Assembly: GCF_030812675.1 (NCBI RefSeq) | Contig: NZ_JAUSTE010000001.1 | Location: 1 to 64,000 of the forward strand | Reading direction: 5' to 3' | Length of the DNA: 64,000 nt | Source of the DNA: Sinomonas atrocyanea | GTDB taxonomy: Bacteria; Actinomycetota; Actinomycetes; Actinomycetales; Micrococcaceae | Part shown: piece by piece, positions 9,770-18,896 of the stretch | Layout of the letters: every line of letters begins with the position of its first letter | Numbering within the stretch: the first letter of the stretch is position 1 | Position numbers and translations under genes: made by a program | Notes under the pieces: model-generated | The model's database searches: none | What the model was told of the DNA's origin: nothing | The model's input: only the letters and a program-made list of their open reading frames with translations

Positions 9770-10704
9770 CAATTGTCTGCCCTGGACAGGGCTCCCAGAC
9801 GCCCGGCTTCCTGGCCCCCTGGCTCGAGCTGCCCTCCGTTGCCGACCGCCTCGGGGCCCTCGGCGAGGTGGTGGGCCTCGATCTCGTGGCGCACGGGACG
9901 ACCTCGGACGAGGAGACGATCAAGGACACGGCCGTCGCCCAGCCGCTCATCGTGGCCGCCGGCATCGTCGCGGCCGAGGCGATGTTCGACGCCGAGCTCT
10001 CCGACCTCCCGGTCGTGCTCGCGGGGCACTCGGTCGGCGAGATCACCGCCTCGGCGCTGGCCGGCGTGCTCAGCGCCGAGGATGCCATGCGCTTCGTCGG
10101 CGTCCGCGCCCGTGGCATGGCCAAGGCGGCCGCCGTAACCCCGACCGGCATGAGCGCCGTCGTGGGCGGAGACCGCGACGAGGTCCTCGCGGCCATCGAG
10201 GCCGCCGGCGCCGAACCGGCCAACGTCAATGGCGGCGGCCAGATCGTGGCCGCGGGCACGTTCGAGGCCCTCAAGCAGCTCGCGGACAACCCGCCGGCCA
10301 AGGCCCGGGTCATCCCGCTCAAGGTCGCCGGGGCCTTCCACACGCAGCACATGGCCTCGGCCGTGGCGGACCTCGAGGCACTCCGGCCGGAACTGGCCGT
10401 GAGCGACCCGGCCGTCCCCCTGCTCTCGAACTACGACGGCGCGGAGGTCGCCTCGGGCGAGTCCGCGCTCGAGAGCCTCATCGCCCAGGTCTCCCGCCCG
10501 GTCCGCTGGGACCTGTGCATGGAGACGCTCGCCGCGCGCGGCGTGACCGGCGTGATCGAGCTCGCCCCCGCCGGAACGCTCGTGGGCCTGGCGAAGCGGG
10601 GCATGCCCGGCATCAAGACCGTGGCCGTGAAGGGCCCCTCCGACGTCGACGCGGCTCTCGAGCTGTTCGCCGCCGACGCGAGCAGCGACAAGGAGACCGT
10701 GTGA
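9763..10704 (+). CDS. fabD: Malonyl-CoA:ACP transacylase
   Basis: Transfers malonyl groups from CoA to acyl carrier protein, giving the extender unit for type II fatty-acid synthesis. The protein is 313 aa. The N-terminal CPGQGSQTPGF, the nucleophile elbow AGHSVGEITA (Ser) and the AFHTQHM histidine motif are all present. The GTG at 9763 is taken as start because the protein then begins VLAIVCPGQGSQ as in actinobacterial homologues. An in-frame ATG at 9700 would add 21 unusual residues and would sit only about 7 nt after the predicted transcription start, without a Shine-Dalgarno. First gene of fabD-fabH-acpP-fabF; its stop overlaps the fabH start (GTGTGA). Confidence 0.93.
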   Translation: MLAIVCPGQGSQTPGFLAPWLELPSVADRLGALGEVVGLDLVAHGTTSDEETIKDTAVAQPLIVAAGIVAAEAMFDAELSDLPVVLAGHSVGEITASALAGVLSAEDAMRFVGVRARGMAKAAAVTPTGMSAVVGGDRDEVLAAIEAAGAEPANVNGGGQIVAAGTFEALKQLADNPPAKARVIPLKVAGAFHTQHMASAVADLEALRPELAVSDPAVPLLSNYDGAEVASGESALESLIAQVSRPVRWDLCMETLAARGVTGVIELAPAGTLVGLAKRGMPGIKTVAVKGPSDVDAALELFAADASSDKETV

Positions 10705-11762
10705 GCACCCCTACCCTCAAGCAGGCCGAGACCCACGCGCACTCGCGCATCCTCGGCATCGGCGGCTACCGCCCCTCGGTTGTTGTCACCAATGACGACG
10801 TCTGCCAGTGGATCGACTCCTCCGACGAGTGGATCCGCCAGCGCACCGGCATCGTGACCCGCCGCCGCGCCCCCGAGGACGTCAGCGTCCTGGACATGGC
10901 GGAGGGCGCGTCCCGCGAGGCCCTCGCCTCGGCCGGCATCGAGGCGAGCCAGCTCGGCGCCGTCATCATCTCGACGGTGTCCCACCCGTACGCCACGCCG
11001 TCGGCGGCCGCGGCCCTCGCGGACCGCCTCGGGGCCACTCCGGCCCCCGCCTACGACATCTCGGCCGCCTGCGCCGGCTACTGCTACGGCATCGCCCAGG
11101 GCGACGCGCTCGTGCGGTCCGGAGCGGCGGACTACGTGCTCGTGGTCGGCGCCGAGAAGCTCAGCGACTTCATCGACAACACGGAGCGCAGCATCTCCTT
11201 CCTGCTCGGCGACGGCGCGGGCGCCGTGGTGATCGGCCCCTCCGACACCCCCGGCATCGGACCGTCCGTGTGGGGCTCCGACGGCAGCAAGTGGAACGTC
11301 ATCGGCATGACCCACTCGCTCCTCGACATCCGTGACCTCTCCGACGAGGCCGAGCACAATGGCGCGAGCAACGCCGCGGCCGTGCTGGGCACCGAGGCGA
11401 AGATCTGGCCGACCCTGCGCCAGGACGGCCAGAGCGTCTTCCGCTGGGCCGTGTGGGAGATGGCGAAGGTGGCCCGGCGTGCCCTCGACGCCGCCGGGAT
11501 CGAGCCGGAGGACCTCGCCGCATTCATCCCGCACCAGGCGAACATGCGCATCATCGACGAGATGGTCAAGCAGCTCAAGCTGCCCGAGACGGTCATCGTG
11601 GGCCGCGACATCGCCGAGTCCGGGAACACCTCCGCGGCCTCGATCCCGCTCGCCACGGTGCGGCTGCTCGAGGAGCACCCCGACCTCCACGGCAAGCTGG
11701 CCCTCCAGATCGGCTTCGGCGCAGGCCTCGTCTTCGGCGCCCAAGTCATCGTCCTCCCCTGA
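10701..11762 (+). CDS. fabH: 3-oxoacyl-ACP synthase III
   Basis: Initiating condensing enzyme that joins an acyl-CoA primer to malonyl-ACP. The protein is 353 aa, slightly longer than the E. coli enzyme because of an N-terminal extension before RILGIGGYRP. The catalytic triad is visible: Cys in ISAACAGYCYG, His in FIPHQANMRI, Asn in ESGNTSAAS. The GTG start overlaps the fabD stop by 4 nt, indicating translational coupling. In actinobacteria with branched-chain membranes FabH prefers branched primers; this is family knowledge and cannot be read from the sequence. A 101-nt gap separates it from acpP. Confidence 0.95.
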   Translation: MSTPTLKQAETHAHSRILGIGGYRPSVVVTNDDVCQWIDSSDEWIRQRTGIVTRRRAPEDVSVLDMAEGASREALASAGIEASQLGAVIISTVSHPYATPSAAAALADRLGATPAPAYDISAACAGYCYGIAQGDALVRSGAADYVLVVGAEKLSDFIDNTERSISFLLGDGAGAVVIGPSDTPGIGPSVWGSDGSKWNVIGMTHSLLDIRDLSDEAEHNGASNAAAVLGTEAKIWPTLRQDGQSVFRWAVWEMAKVARRALDAAGIEPEDLAAFIPHQANMRIIDEMVKQLKLPETVIVGRDIAESGNTSAASIPLATVRLLEEHPDLHGKLALQIGFGAGLVFGAQVIVLP

Positions 11763-11863
11763 GACCACGGCGCTGCCCACACGGGCCGCGCTGAGACCAG
11801 GCCGCGCACAGCGGCTGGAACCCTGATCCGGCGGACCGCCGGGAACCGAGAAAAGGAGCCGAC

Positions 11864-12109
11864 ATGGCAACCAACGAAGAGATCCTCGCCGGTCTGGCCG
11901 AGATCGTCAACGAGGAGACGGGGCTCGCCACCGACGCCGTCCAGCTCGACAAGTCGTTCACCGATGACCTCGACATCGACTCGATCTCGATGATGACCAT
12001 CGTGGTCAACGCCGAGGAGAAGTTCGGCGTCCGCATCCCCGACGAGGAGGTCAAGAACCTCACCACGGTTGGCGACGCCGTCGACTTCATCGCCAAGGCC
12101 CAGGCCTAA
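11864..12109 (+). CDS. acpP: Acyl carrier protein
   Basis: 81-aa acidic carrier for growing acyl chains. The phosphopantetheine attachment serine lies in DIDSIS; the usual DSL is replaced by DSI, as is common in actinobacterial ACPs. Start is set by AAAAGGAG about 6 nt before the ATG. It sits between the two condensing enzymes in the fab operon, and the 100-nt gaps on each side are the only spaces in the operon. Confidence 0.97.
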   Translation: MATNEEILAGLAEIVNEETGLATDAVQLDKSFTDDLDIDSISMMTIVVNAEEKFGVRIPDEEVKNLTTVGDAVDFIAKAQA

Positions 12110-12208
12110 GGGCCTCGCGCCCCGGCGGCCGGCGCACCGCGCCGGCCGCCTCCTGTTGACGAGGCCAGAGCACTCTGGCCTCCTCCTGCACCACGAAAGT
12201 AGCGAAGC

Positions 12209-13444
12209 ATGGCGCGCAAAGTTGTTGTGACCGGCCTTGGTGCCACGACGCCCATCGGCGGCGACGTCCCGACCCTGTGGCAGAACGCCCTCAAGGGGGT
12301 CTCCGGCGTCCGCAGGCTCACCGATGACTGGGTCGAGCAGTACGAGCTGCCGGTCAAGATCGCCGCCAAGCTCTCCACCCCCGCCGACCAGGTGCTCAGC
12401 CGCGTCGAGATGAAGCGGATGGACCCCTCCACGCAGTACGGCGTGATCGCCGCCCGCGAGGCCTGGCGGGACTCCGGCATCGAGGAGATCGACCACGATC
12501 GCCTCGCGGTCGCCTTCGCCACCGGGATCGGCGGCGTCTGGACCCTGCTCAACGGGTGGGACACGCTCAAGGAGAAGGGCCCCCGGCGGGTCCTACCCAT
12601 GACCGTGCCGATGCTGATGCCCAACGGCGTGGCCGCGGCGGTCAGCCTCGACCTCGGCGCGCGGGCCGGCGCCCACACGCCCGTCTCTGCGTGCGCCTCC
12701 GGGACCGAGGCCATGGCGGTGGGCCAGGAGCTCATCCGGGCCGGCAAGGCCGACGTGGTGATGGTCGGCGGCGCAGAGGCTGCGATCCACCCGATGCCGC
12801 TCGCCTCCTTCGCCGCGATGCAGGCCCTCTCCAAGCGCAACGACGACCCCGAGCGCGCCTCGCGGCCCTACGACCTCGACCGGGACGGATTCGTCATGGG
12901 CGAGGGCGCCGGTGCCCTCGTGCTGGAGGCGGAGGAGCACGCCCTCGCGCGCGGCGCCCGCATCTACGCCGAGCTCGCGGGCACCTCTGTCACGGCCGAC
13001 GCCTACCACATCACCGCGCCGGACCCGGAGGGCCTGGGTGCCACCCGCGCCCTGAAGGCCGCGATGTTCGACGCCCGCGTCCAGCCGGAGGACGTGGTGC
13101 ACGTCAACGCCCATGCGACGTCCACCCCGGTTGGCGACAAGCCCGAGTACACCGCGCTCAAGGCTGCGCTCGGCAACCACGTGGACAATGTGGCGGTCTC
13201 CGCGACGAAGTCGCAGATGGGCCACCTCCTCGGCGCCTCGGGTGCCGTCGAGGCAGTGCTCACCGTGCTCGCCGTGCAGGAGCGCCGCGCCCCGGCCACG
13301 ATCAACCTCGACCACCAGGACCCCGAGATCCCGCTCGATGTGGTCACGACCGCGCGTGAGCTGCCCCAGGGGGACATCGTCGCCCTCAGCAACTCCTTCG
13401 GCTTCGGGGGCCACAACGCCGTCGTGGTGATCCGGAACCACTGA
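12209..13444 (+). CDS. fabF: 3-oxoacyl-ACP synthase II
   Basis: Elongating beta-ketoacyl-ACP synthase, 411 aa, homologous to the mycobacterial KasA/KasB position in the same gene order. The Cys-His-His triad is visible in VSACASGTEA, NAHATSTPVGD and FGFGGHNAV. The N-terminus begins KVVVTGLGATTPIG. Last gene of the operon, followed 23 nt later by a 20-bp hairpin. Confidence 0.96.
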   Translation: MARKVVVTGLGATTPIGGDVPTLWQNALKGVSGVRRLTDDWVEQYELPVKIAAKLSTPADQVLSRVEMKRMDPSTQYGVIAAREAWRDSGIEEIDHDRLAVAFATGIGGVWTLLNGWDTLKEKGPRRVLPMTVPMLMPNGVAAAVSLDLGARAGAHTPVSACASGTEAMAVGQELIRAGKADVVMVGGAEAAIHPMPLASFAAMQALSKRNDDPERASRPYDLDRDGFVMGEGAGALVLEAEEHALARGARIYAELAGTSVTADAYHITAPDPEGLGATRALKAAMFDARVQPEDVVHVNAHATSTPVGDKPEYTALKAALGNHVDNVAVSATKSQMGHLLGASGAVEAVLTVLAVQERRAPATINLDHQDPEIPLDVVTTARELPQGDIVALSNSFGFGGHNAVVVIRNH

Positions 13445-13467
13445 CGCGGGCGCACGCCCGGGACGCG

Positions 13468-13511
13468 CGAACAGGGAGGGGCCAGTCGTGAGACTGGCCC
13501 CTCCCTGTTCG
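13468..13511. terminator. Bidirectional hairpin terminator fabF / DUF3145
   Basis: A perfect 20-bp stem (13468-13487 with 13492-13511) with a GTGA loop lies between convergent genes. Its sequence is not of the ACGACGGCG family. Confidence 0.85.
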
Positions 13512-13547
13512 TCTCAAACGGACTGTGACAGGCGGGGCTGGTGGAGG

Positions 13548-14051
13548 TCAGCCGACCTGGTGCAGCCAGCGGACGGGCGCGCCCTCGGCTGCGTGGCGGA
13601 ACGGCTCGAGCTCCTCGTCCCAGGCCTCGCCGAGGGCGAGGGAGAGCTCGTGGTACACGGCCGCCGCGTCCCCGCCCGCGGACTCGTAGGCGTACCGGAT
13701 CCGGTCCTCCGAGATGACGATGTTGCCGTGGACGTCCGTCATGGCATGGAAGATCCCGAGCTCCGGGGTATGCGACCAACGGCCACCGTCCACGCTCGGG
13801 CTCGGCTCCTCGGTGACCTCGTAGCGCAGGTGCGCCCAGCCCCGGAGGGCCGAGGCGAGGTGTGCGCCCGTCCCCGGCTTGCCGATCCACGAAAGCTCGG
13901 CACGGAACATTCCCGGAGCGGCAGGCTGCGCCGTCCAGTCGAGGTCTGTCCGCTTGTCCACCACCGAGCTGATCGCCCACTCGACGTGCGGGCACAGCGC
14001 GCTCGGTGCCGAGTGCACGAACAGCAGACCACGGGTCATCACTGCAGACAT
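13548..14051 (-). CDS. DUF3145 family protein
   Basis: 167-aa cytosolic protein of the actinobacterial DUF3145 family, function unknown. Typical family segments are RGLLFVHSAPSALCPHVEWAI at the N-terminus and the SxTPELGIFHAMTDVHGNI region in the middle, followed by a C-terminal helix ending in the WLHQVG motif. The ATG at 14051 is chosen because GGAGG lies 5 nt upstream; two further ATGs upstream lack this support. It stands alone between fabF and xerC. Confidence 0.88.
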   Translation of the reverse strand: MSAVMTRGLLFVHSAPSALCPHVEWAISSVVDKRTDLDWTAQPAAPGMFRAELSWIGKPGTGAHLASALRGWAHLRYEVTEEPSPSVDGGRWSHTPELGIFHAMTDVHGNIVISEDRIRYAYESAGGDAAAVYHELSLALGEAWDEELEPFRHAAEGAPVRWLHQVG

Positions 14052-14252
14052 TCCATCCTCCATCGCTGTCGGTACGTCTTCCCCTACGACCGTCAGCTGG
14101 CGGATCCAGCGATGCATGGCTATTGAGTTGTCCCTCCGGGCGGAGGTGCCCCACGCCTTCAAGGTGCGGGACCTGCTCCGACTGGGGCTTCGCGACCATT
14201 CTGCCGGACGAATCTGCCAGATGCCAGTACGCCCCGCCCGTGGGGCCGTCGG

Positions 14253-15176
14253 CTACGCGCGCGGATGGGACGCGAGGTAGCTTGCCCGGAGCCGTTCGAC
14301 GGACACATGGGTGTACAGCTGGGTGGTCGCGAGGCTCGCGTGGCCGAGGAGCTCCTGCACGCTGCGGAGATCGGCGCCGCCGTCGAGGAGGTGGGTGGCC
14401 GCCGTGTGGCGGAGGGCGTGGGGACCGCTGGCCGAGGTGTCGCCCAGCCCCCGCAGGGCGCGGTCGACGACGGCGCGGGCCTGCCGCTGCCCGAGCCGGC
14501 CGCCCCGGGCGCCGAGGAAGAGCGCGGCCCCGCTGGCACTGGTCGTGAGCGCGGCCCGGGCGCCGAGCCAGCGCGTGAGGGCGTCTGCGGCAGGGACCCC
14601 GAACGGGACGGTCCTCTCCTTGTTGCCCTTCCCGAGCACCCGGACGGTCCGACGGCCGAAGTCCGCGTCGTCGACGTCGAGGGCCACGAGTTCACCGACC
14701 CGTACCCCGGTCGCATAGAGGAGCTCGACGATCGCGAGGTCCCTGACCGCCACCGGGTCGCCCCCGCCGGCGGCCGTCGAGGCGTCGCCGAGCAGGCGCT
14801 CCGCCTGGTCGCGGTGCAGGACCTCGGGGAGGTGGGCCTGCCGCTTGGGCGCCGCGAGCCGGATGGCCGGATCAGCATCGACATGGCCCTCCCGCGCCGC
14901 CCACGAGAGGAACGAGCGCGCGGCCGCCGAACGCCGGGCCAGGGTCGAGCGCGCGAGCCCGGCCTCACTCTGGCGGCCGAGCCAGCGGCGCAGCATGGCC
15001 AGGTCGACGGCGCGCAGGTCCACCGCGCCATCGTCGGCGGCGGAAGCGAGCATCGAGGTCAGGTCCGATTCGTAGGCGCGCACCGTGTGGACTGATCGCC
15101 CGCGCTCCAGTGCCAGATAGCGCAGGAACGACCGCAGGGGCCCCTCCAGCCCCTCAGGCACCGCGTCGCTGCCCAC
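14253..15176 (-). CDS. xerC: Tyrosine recombinase XerC (dimer resolution)
   Basis: Site-specific recombinase of 307 aa that with XerD resolves chromosome dimers at dif. The N-terminal SAM-like core-binding domain covers residues ~8-105. The catalytic set is complete: Arg159 (TGVRVGE), Lys186 (GNKERTV), His253 and Arg256 (HALRH), His279 (LLGHAS) and nucleophile Tyr288 (TQLYTH). The GTG at 15176 has GGAGG 4 nt upstream. Its location downstream of dprA in a chromosomal housekeeping block argues for XerC rather than a phage integrase. Confidence 0.92.
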   Translation of the reverse strand: MGSDAVPEGLEGPLRSFLRYLALERGRSVHTVRAYESDLTSMLASAADDGAVDLRAVDLAMLRRWLGRQSEAGLARSTLARRSAAARSFLSWAAREGHVDADPAIRLAAPKRQAHLPEVLHRDQAERLLGDASTAAGGGDPVAVRDLAIVELLYATGVRVGELVALDVDDADFGRRTVRVLGKGNKERTVPFGVPAADALTRWLGARAALTTSASGAALFLGARGGRLGQRQARAVVDRALRGLGDTSASGPHALRHTAATHLLDGGADLRSVQELLGHASLATTQLYTHVSVERLRASYLASHPRA

Positions 15177-15305
15177 ACAGCCTCCTTGTCCCGGCCCCGG
15201 CCTCCTCCATCTTTCGCGGCGCGTGACGCCGCGGCAAGCCCGACACGCGCAGGGGGCGGCAGGTCCAGGGCCGGAGCGCGGCCCGGCGGAGCCGGATCGG
15301 TGCAA

Positions 15306-16568
15306 TCACCCCTTCCTGCTGCGCCTCCAGCCGCCCTCGGACCGCTCGCACAGGCCCACGAGGCAGAGCCGCCCCAGGGCAGCCCGGACCTCTGCCTCGC
15401 TCAGGCCGGCGACCACCGCCAGGCTCTCCACCCCTGCGCCCCGCCGCACGGGGAGCGCCTCGAGGACCATGAGGTCCACGAGGGAGAGCCCGTCATGGGC
15501 GCGGACCTGCCCCTCCGGGTCCTCGGTCAGTCCTTCCCCCGACGGCGCCACCAGTTCGTAGGCCTCCTTCGCGTCGGTGACGCAGGCGGCGCCGTCCCGG
15601 AGGAGCCGGTGGCATCCGGCCGAGTTCGCGCTGTACACCGATCCGGGGACCGCGGCGACGAGCCGGCCGAGGTCCGCCGCCCGGCGGGCGGTGCTCAGCG
15701 CCCCGGACCGCCACCGGGCCTCGACCACCACGGTGAGCGCCGACAGGGCCGCAATCAGGCGGTTGCGCTTAAGGAAGCGGTGCTTGGAGGGCGAAGCACC
15801 GGGAGGCAGCTCGGAGACGAGATGGCCCCGCCGGGCGACCTCCCGGAGGAGTTCCTCGTTGCCTGAGGGGTAATAGCGGTCCACTCCCCCGGCCATGACG
15901 GCGACCGTGGGGACCGCGGGCGTGCAGGACGTGAGCGCGGCCCGATGCGCCTGCCCGTCGACGCCGTAGGCCCCGCCGCTGACCACGGTCAGCCCGAGGT
16001 CCGCCATCCCCCTGGCCAGCTCGCCCGCCACGGAGATCCCGTACCCGGTGGCGTCCCGTGATCCGACGATGGCCACACTGCGCTCCGCTGCCGGGAGCGA
16101 CTCGTCGCCGCGCACCCACAGGCACAGGGGTCCCTCGGCCCCGAGTCCGAGGAGCCCGGCTGGCCATTCGGCGTCCTCGGGGATCACCAGCCGTCCGCCG
16201 AGCCGTGCCATCGCCTCGAGGTCCCGCTCGGGTGCCAGGTGCGGCACCCGCGGCGCCCACCGCTCGAGCGCGCTGGCGAGCGCGCCGGGTCTGGCGGCGG
16301 CCGCGCGCGGCCCGGACGCATCTCCGTGGTCCGCACCGGCCGCTCCCTGGAGGGAGCTCGCAAGGGCGCCCACCTCCTCGGCGGGCGCGCGACCGGCGGC
16401 GATCCTGAGGGCCTCCGCGGGCCCGAAGGCCTCCACGAGGAGCGTCCCCACAGGATCCAGTGGCTCGAAGAGCCGGGACAGGGCCGCCCGGGCCACCCGC
16501 ACCTGATCCATGCCGCTGCCCCCCGCCTGCTGGGGCCGGCCGCCGCGCGCCTGCTGTCCCCCCGTCAT
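15306..16568 (-). CDS. dprA: DNA-processing protein DprA
   Basis: DprA/Smf protein of 420 aa, a RecA loader in natural transformation that is also kept in many bacteria not known to be competent. The Rossmann-like core shows SVAIVGSRDATGYG, VVSGGAYGVDGQAHRAAL, SELPPGASPSKHRFLKRN and VEARWRSGALSTAR. A winged-helix-like C-terminal domain follows (residues ~350-420). The ATG at 16568 overlaps the comM stop (ATGA); an ATG at 16511 (MDQVRVARAALSRL) would remove a low-complexity Gly/Gln stretch and may be the true start. Adjacent comM also has a role in transformation in other bacteria. Confidence 0.92.
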   Translation of the reverse strand: MTGGQQARGGRPQQAGGSGMDQVRVARAALSRLFEPLDPVGTLLVEAFGPAEALRIAAGRAPAEEVGALASSLQGAAGADHGDASGPRAAAARPGALASALERWAPRVPHLAPERDLEAMARLGGRLVIPEDAEWPAGLLGLGAEGPLCLWVRGDESLPAAERSVAIVGSRDATGYGISVAGELARGMADLGLTVVSGGAYGVDGQAHRAALTSCTPAVPTVAVMAGGVDRYYPSGNEELLREVARRGHLVSELPPGASPSKHRFLKRNRLIAALSALTVVVEARWRSGALSTARRAADLGRLVAAVPGSVYSANSAGCHRLLRDGAACVTDAKEAYELVAPSGEGLTEDPEGQVRAHDGLSLVDLMVLEALPVRRGAGVESLAVVAGLSEAEVRAALGRLCLVGLCERSEGGWRRSRKG

Positions 16569-18115
16569 GCCGCCACCGCCTGCCTGAGGAGGAGCGCCTG
16601 CCCTACCTCGTCGCCTCCTGGCCGTTCGAGGCCGGCGAGGTCGGCGATGGACCAGGCGAGCCGGAGGACTCGGTCGAACCCCCTGGCCGTGAGCGTGTTC
16701 GCCACCATGGCCCGGTCCAGCAGAGCGGTGGAGCCCGGATCGAGCCGGAGCTGGTCCCGCAGCAGGCGGCCGGGCACCTGCGCGTTGGTCTCGAGCCCGT
16801 ACTGCTGCAGCCGCTCCGCCTGCCTGCGACGGGCCGCGAGGACGCGCGGGGCGACCTCCGCCGTCGCCTCTCCCACGGGCACCTGCCCGAAATCGAGGGC
16901 CGAGACCTTGTTCACGCGCAGCTGGATGTCCACCCTGTCCAGCAGCGGGCCCGAGAGGCGGCCGAAGTAGCGCCTCTTCGCCTGCGCCGTGCACGTGCAC
17001 TCGAGCGCCTTGCCCGTCCCCTGTCCGCACGGGCACGGGTTCGCCGCGATGACGAGCTGGAAGCGCGCGGGATAGGCGGCGGTGCCCGCGGCCCGATGGA
17101 TCACGAGTTCGCCGCTCTCGAGCGGCTGGCGGAGGGAGTCGAGCACCCTTCGCTCGTACTCGGGCGCCTCGTCGAGGAAGAGGACGCCGCGGTGCGCCCG
17201 GGACGCTGCCCCGGGCCGGGGGATGCCCGAACCGCCGCCGACGATCGCCGGAGCGCTCGCAGTGTGGTGCGGGCTCTCGAACGGCGGCCGGCGGATGAGC
17301 TCGCTCGTACCGGGCTCACCCGAGAGCGAGTGGATCGCGGTCACCTCCATGGCGGCCTCGTCGTCGAGGTCGGGCAGGATGCCCGGGAGCCGCTCGGCGA
17401 GCATCGTCTTGCCCGCCCCGGGCGGTCCCACCAGCATGATGTGGTGGCCGCCGGCCGCAGCCACCTCGACGGCGATACGCGCCTCGGGCTGGCCCGCGAC
17501 GTCCCTCAGGTCGGGGACGGCCAGGGCGTGGCGCGCCGGCCGGGCGCCGTCTGCCTCCGGTCCCGTCCCGCCGTCCTCGTGCGCGGGCACCGCCACCGCC
17601 TCGGGGTCGGCACCGAGGTCGAGGGCAAGCTGCCCGAGGGAGTCGTAGGCATGCACCCTCGCCCCCGGGACGAGCGAGGCCTCACGGGCATTCGCGCCCG
17701 CGACGACCACGTCGGGCCGTCCGCCCCGCACGGCCGCCATGACCGCCGGCAGCACACCGCGGACGGGCCGGAGCCTGCCGTCGAGGCCCAGCTCGGCGAG
17801 GAAGACGACGCCCGCAGGGGGCCGCAGGTCGCCCGCGGCGGCGAGCGAGGCCACCGCGATCGCCAAGTCGAAGGCCGTGCCCCGCTTCGGCAGCGACGCG
17901 GGGATCAGGTTCACGGTGAGCTTGCGCCGGCTCAGCGGCAGGCCGCTGTTCTTGGCGGCGCTGCGGATCCGTTCACGCGCCTCGCTCAGCGCCGAGTCCG
18001 GCAGGCCGAGCAGGACGAAGCTGGGAAGGGTCTGGCCGATGTCCGCCTCGACCTCGACGAGGTAGCCGTTCAGCCCGACGAGTGCGACACCGAGCGCGCG
18101 CCCGACGCCGGCCAT
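16565..18115 (-). CDS. comM: ComM/YifB family AAA+ ATPase (Mg-chelatase-like)
   Basis: 516-aa protein of the YifB/ComM family. In Vibrio ComM is a branch-migration helicase acting on integrated transforming DNA. The N-terminal Lon-protease-like domain (residues ~20-160) lacks a need for proteolysis in this family. The AAA+ domain has Walker A GPPGAGKT, Walker B LFLDEAPEY and the cysteine-rich ANPCPCGQ motif. The start overlaps the stop of the upstream yraN gene in a TGATG, and its stop overlaps the dprA start. The order yraN-comM-dprA is common in actinobacteria. Confidence 0.93.
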   Translation of the reverse strand: MAGVGRALGVALVGLNGYLVEVEADIGQTLPSFVLLGLPDSALSEARERIRSAAKNSGLPLSRRKLTVNLIPASLPKRGTAFDLAIAVASLAAAGDLRPPAGVVFLAELGLDGRLRPVRGVLPAVMAAVRGGRPDVVVAGANAREASLVPGARVHAYDSLGQLALDLGADPEAVAVPAHEDGGTGPEADGARPARHALAVPDLRDVAGQPEARIAVEVAAAGGHHIMLVGPPGAGKTMLAERLPGILPDLDDEAAMEVTAIHSLSGEPGTSELIRRPPFESPHHTASAPAIVGGGSGIPRPGAASRAHRGVLFLDEAPEYERRVLDSLRQPLESGELVIHRAAGTAAYPARFQLVIAANPCPCGQGTGKALECTCTAQAKRRYFGRLSGPLLDRVDIQLRVNKVSALDFGQVPVGEATAEVAPRVLAARRRQAERLQQYGLETNAQVPGRLLRDQLRLDPGSTALLDRAMVANTLTARGFDRVLRLAWSIADLAGLERPGGDEVGQALLLRQAVAA

Positions 18116-18471
18116 CAGGCCACGCCCCGCAGGTGCTCGATCTGGGCCGCCCCGCCGTCTGGGCCCGTCACGGCGATGACGTCCACCCGCCGGGCCCGGG
18201 CCCGGACACCGTGCGCCTCGGCCCACGCCGCGAGCAGGCGCACGAGCCGTCCCAGCTTGGCGGCGTCGATGGCCTCGAACGGGTGCCCGTAGTCCCACGA
18301 GCGGCGGGCCTTCACCTCGACAGCGACGAGGAACCCGCCGTCGGCGGCGACGATGTCGAGCTCCCCGTCCCGGCACCGCCAGTTGCGGTCCAGGATGGCC
18401 GCACCGGCCCTCCGCAGATACTCCTCCGCGAGGCGTTCCCCGCGCTGACCGAGTCTGTCCTTGGCTCTCAT
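18115..18471 (-). CDS. yraN: YraN family (UPF0102) putative nuclease
   Basis: 118-aa protein with the PD-(D/E)XK nuclease-like core: RDGELDIVA followed by VAVEVKAR, preceded by GERLAEEYLRRAG. The family is widespread and usually linked to comM/dprA and rnhB, as here, but its biochemical role is not established. The stop overlaps the comM start by one base (TGATG). Confidence 0.9.
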   Translation of the reverse strand: MRAKDRLGQRGERLAEEYLRRAGAAILDRNWRCRDGELDIVAADGGFLVAVEVKARRSWDYGHPFEAIDAAKLGRLVRLLAAWAEAHGVRARARRVDVIAVTGPDGGAAQIEHLRGVA

Positions 18472-18572
18472 GGGACCAGACTCGCGCCGCGGCGGACGCC
18501 GCAGCGCGGGCGTCCCGGCCTATGTGGGCAACCTGCCCGGCCAACCGCCTGTGGAGGAGAAGTGGTGCCCTG

Positions 18573-18896
18573 CTAGGCCCCCAGACCGCCCTTGGGCAGG
18601 CCCAGGTCCTCGACCTTGGGCAGTTCCTCGACGTTGACGTCCTTGAAGGTGATGACGCGGACGCTCTTGACGAACCGTGCACTGCGGTACACGTCCCAGA
18701 CCCAGGCGTCCTGTAGGGTCAGGTCGAAGTACACCTCGCCGTCGGCGGAGCGGGCCTGCAGGTCCACGTGGTTGGCGAGGTAGAACCGCCGCTCCGTCTC
18801 CACCACGTAGCTGAACAGCGAGATGACATCCCGGTATTCGCGGTAGAGCTGGAGCTCCATGTCCGTCTCGTAGTTCTCAAGGTCTTCGGCGCTCAT
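18573..18896 (-). CDS. DUF2469 family protein
   Basis: 107-aa, strongly conserved actinobacterial protein of unknown function. It begins MSAEDLENYETDMELQLYRE and contains the family's YRDVIxxFxYVVETERRFYLAN segment, then a beta-rich region with DVWVWDVYR-type aromatic residues. The ATG overlaps the rnhB stop (ATGA), so it is translationally coupled. A 101-nt gap separates it from yraN. Confidence 0.9.
   Translation of the reverse strand: MSAEDLENYETDMELQLYREYRDVISLFSYVVETERRFYLANHVDLQARSADGEVYFDLTLQDAWVWDVYRSARFVKSVRVITFKDVNVEELPKVEDLGLPKGGLGA

Noticed and set aside
14253-15176. Tyrosine recombinase as sign of a mobile element
   Set aside because: It lies in a conserved chromosomal block next to dprA, with normal composition and no att-like repeats or phage genes nearby. 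XerC explains it.
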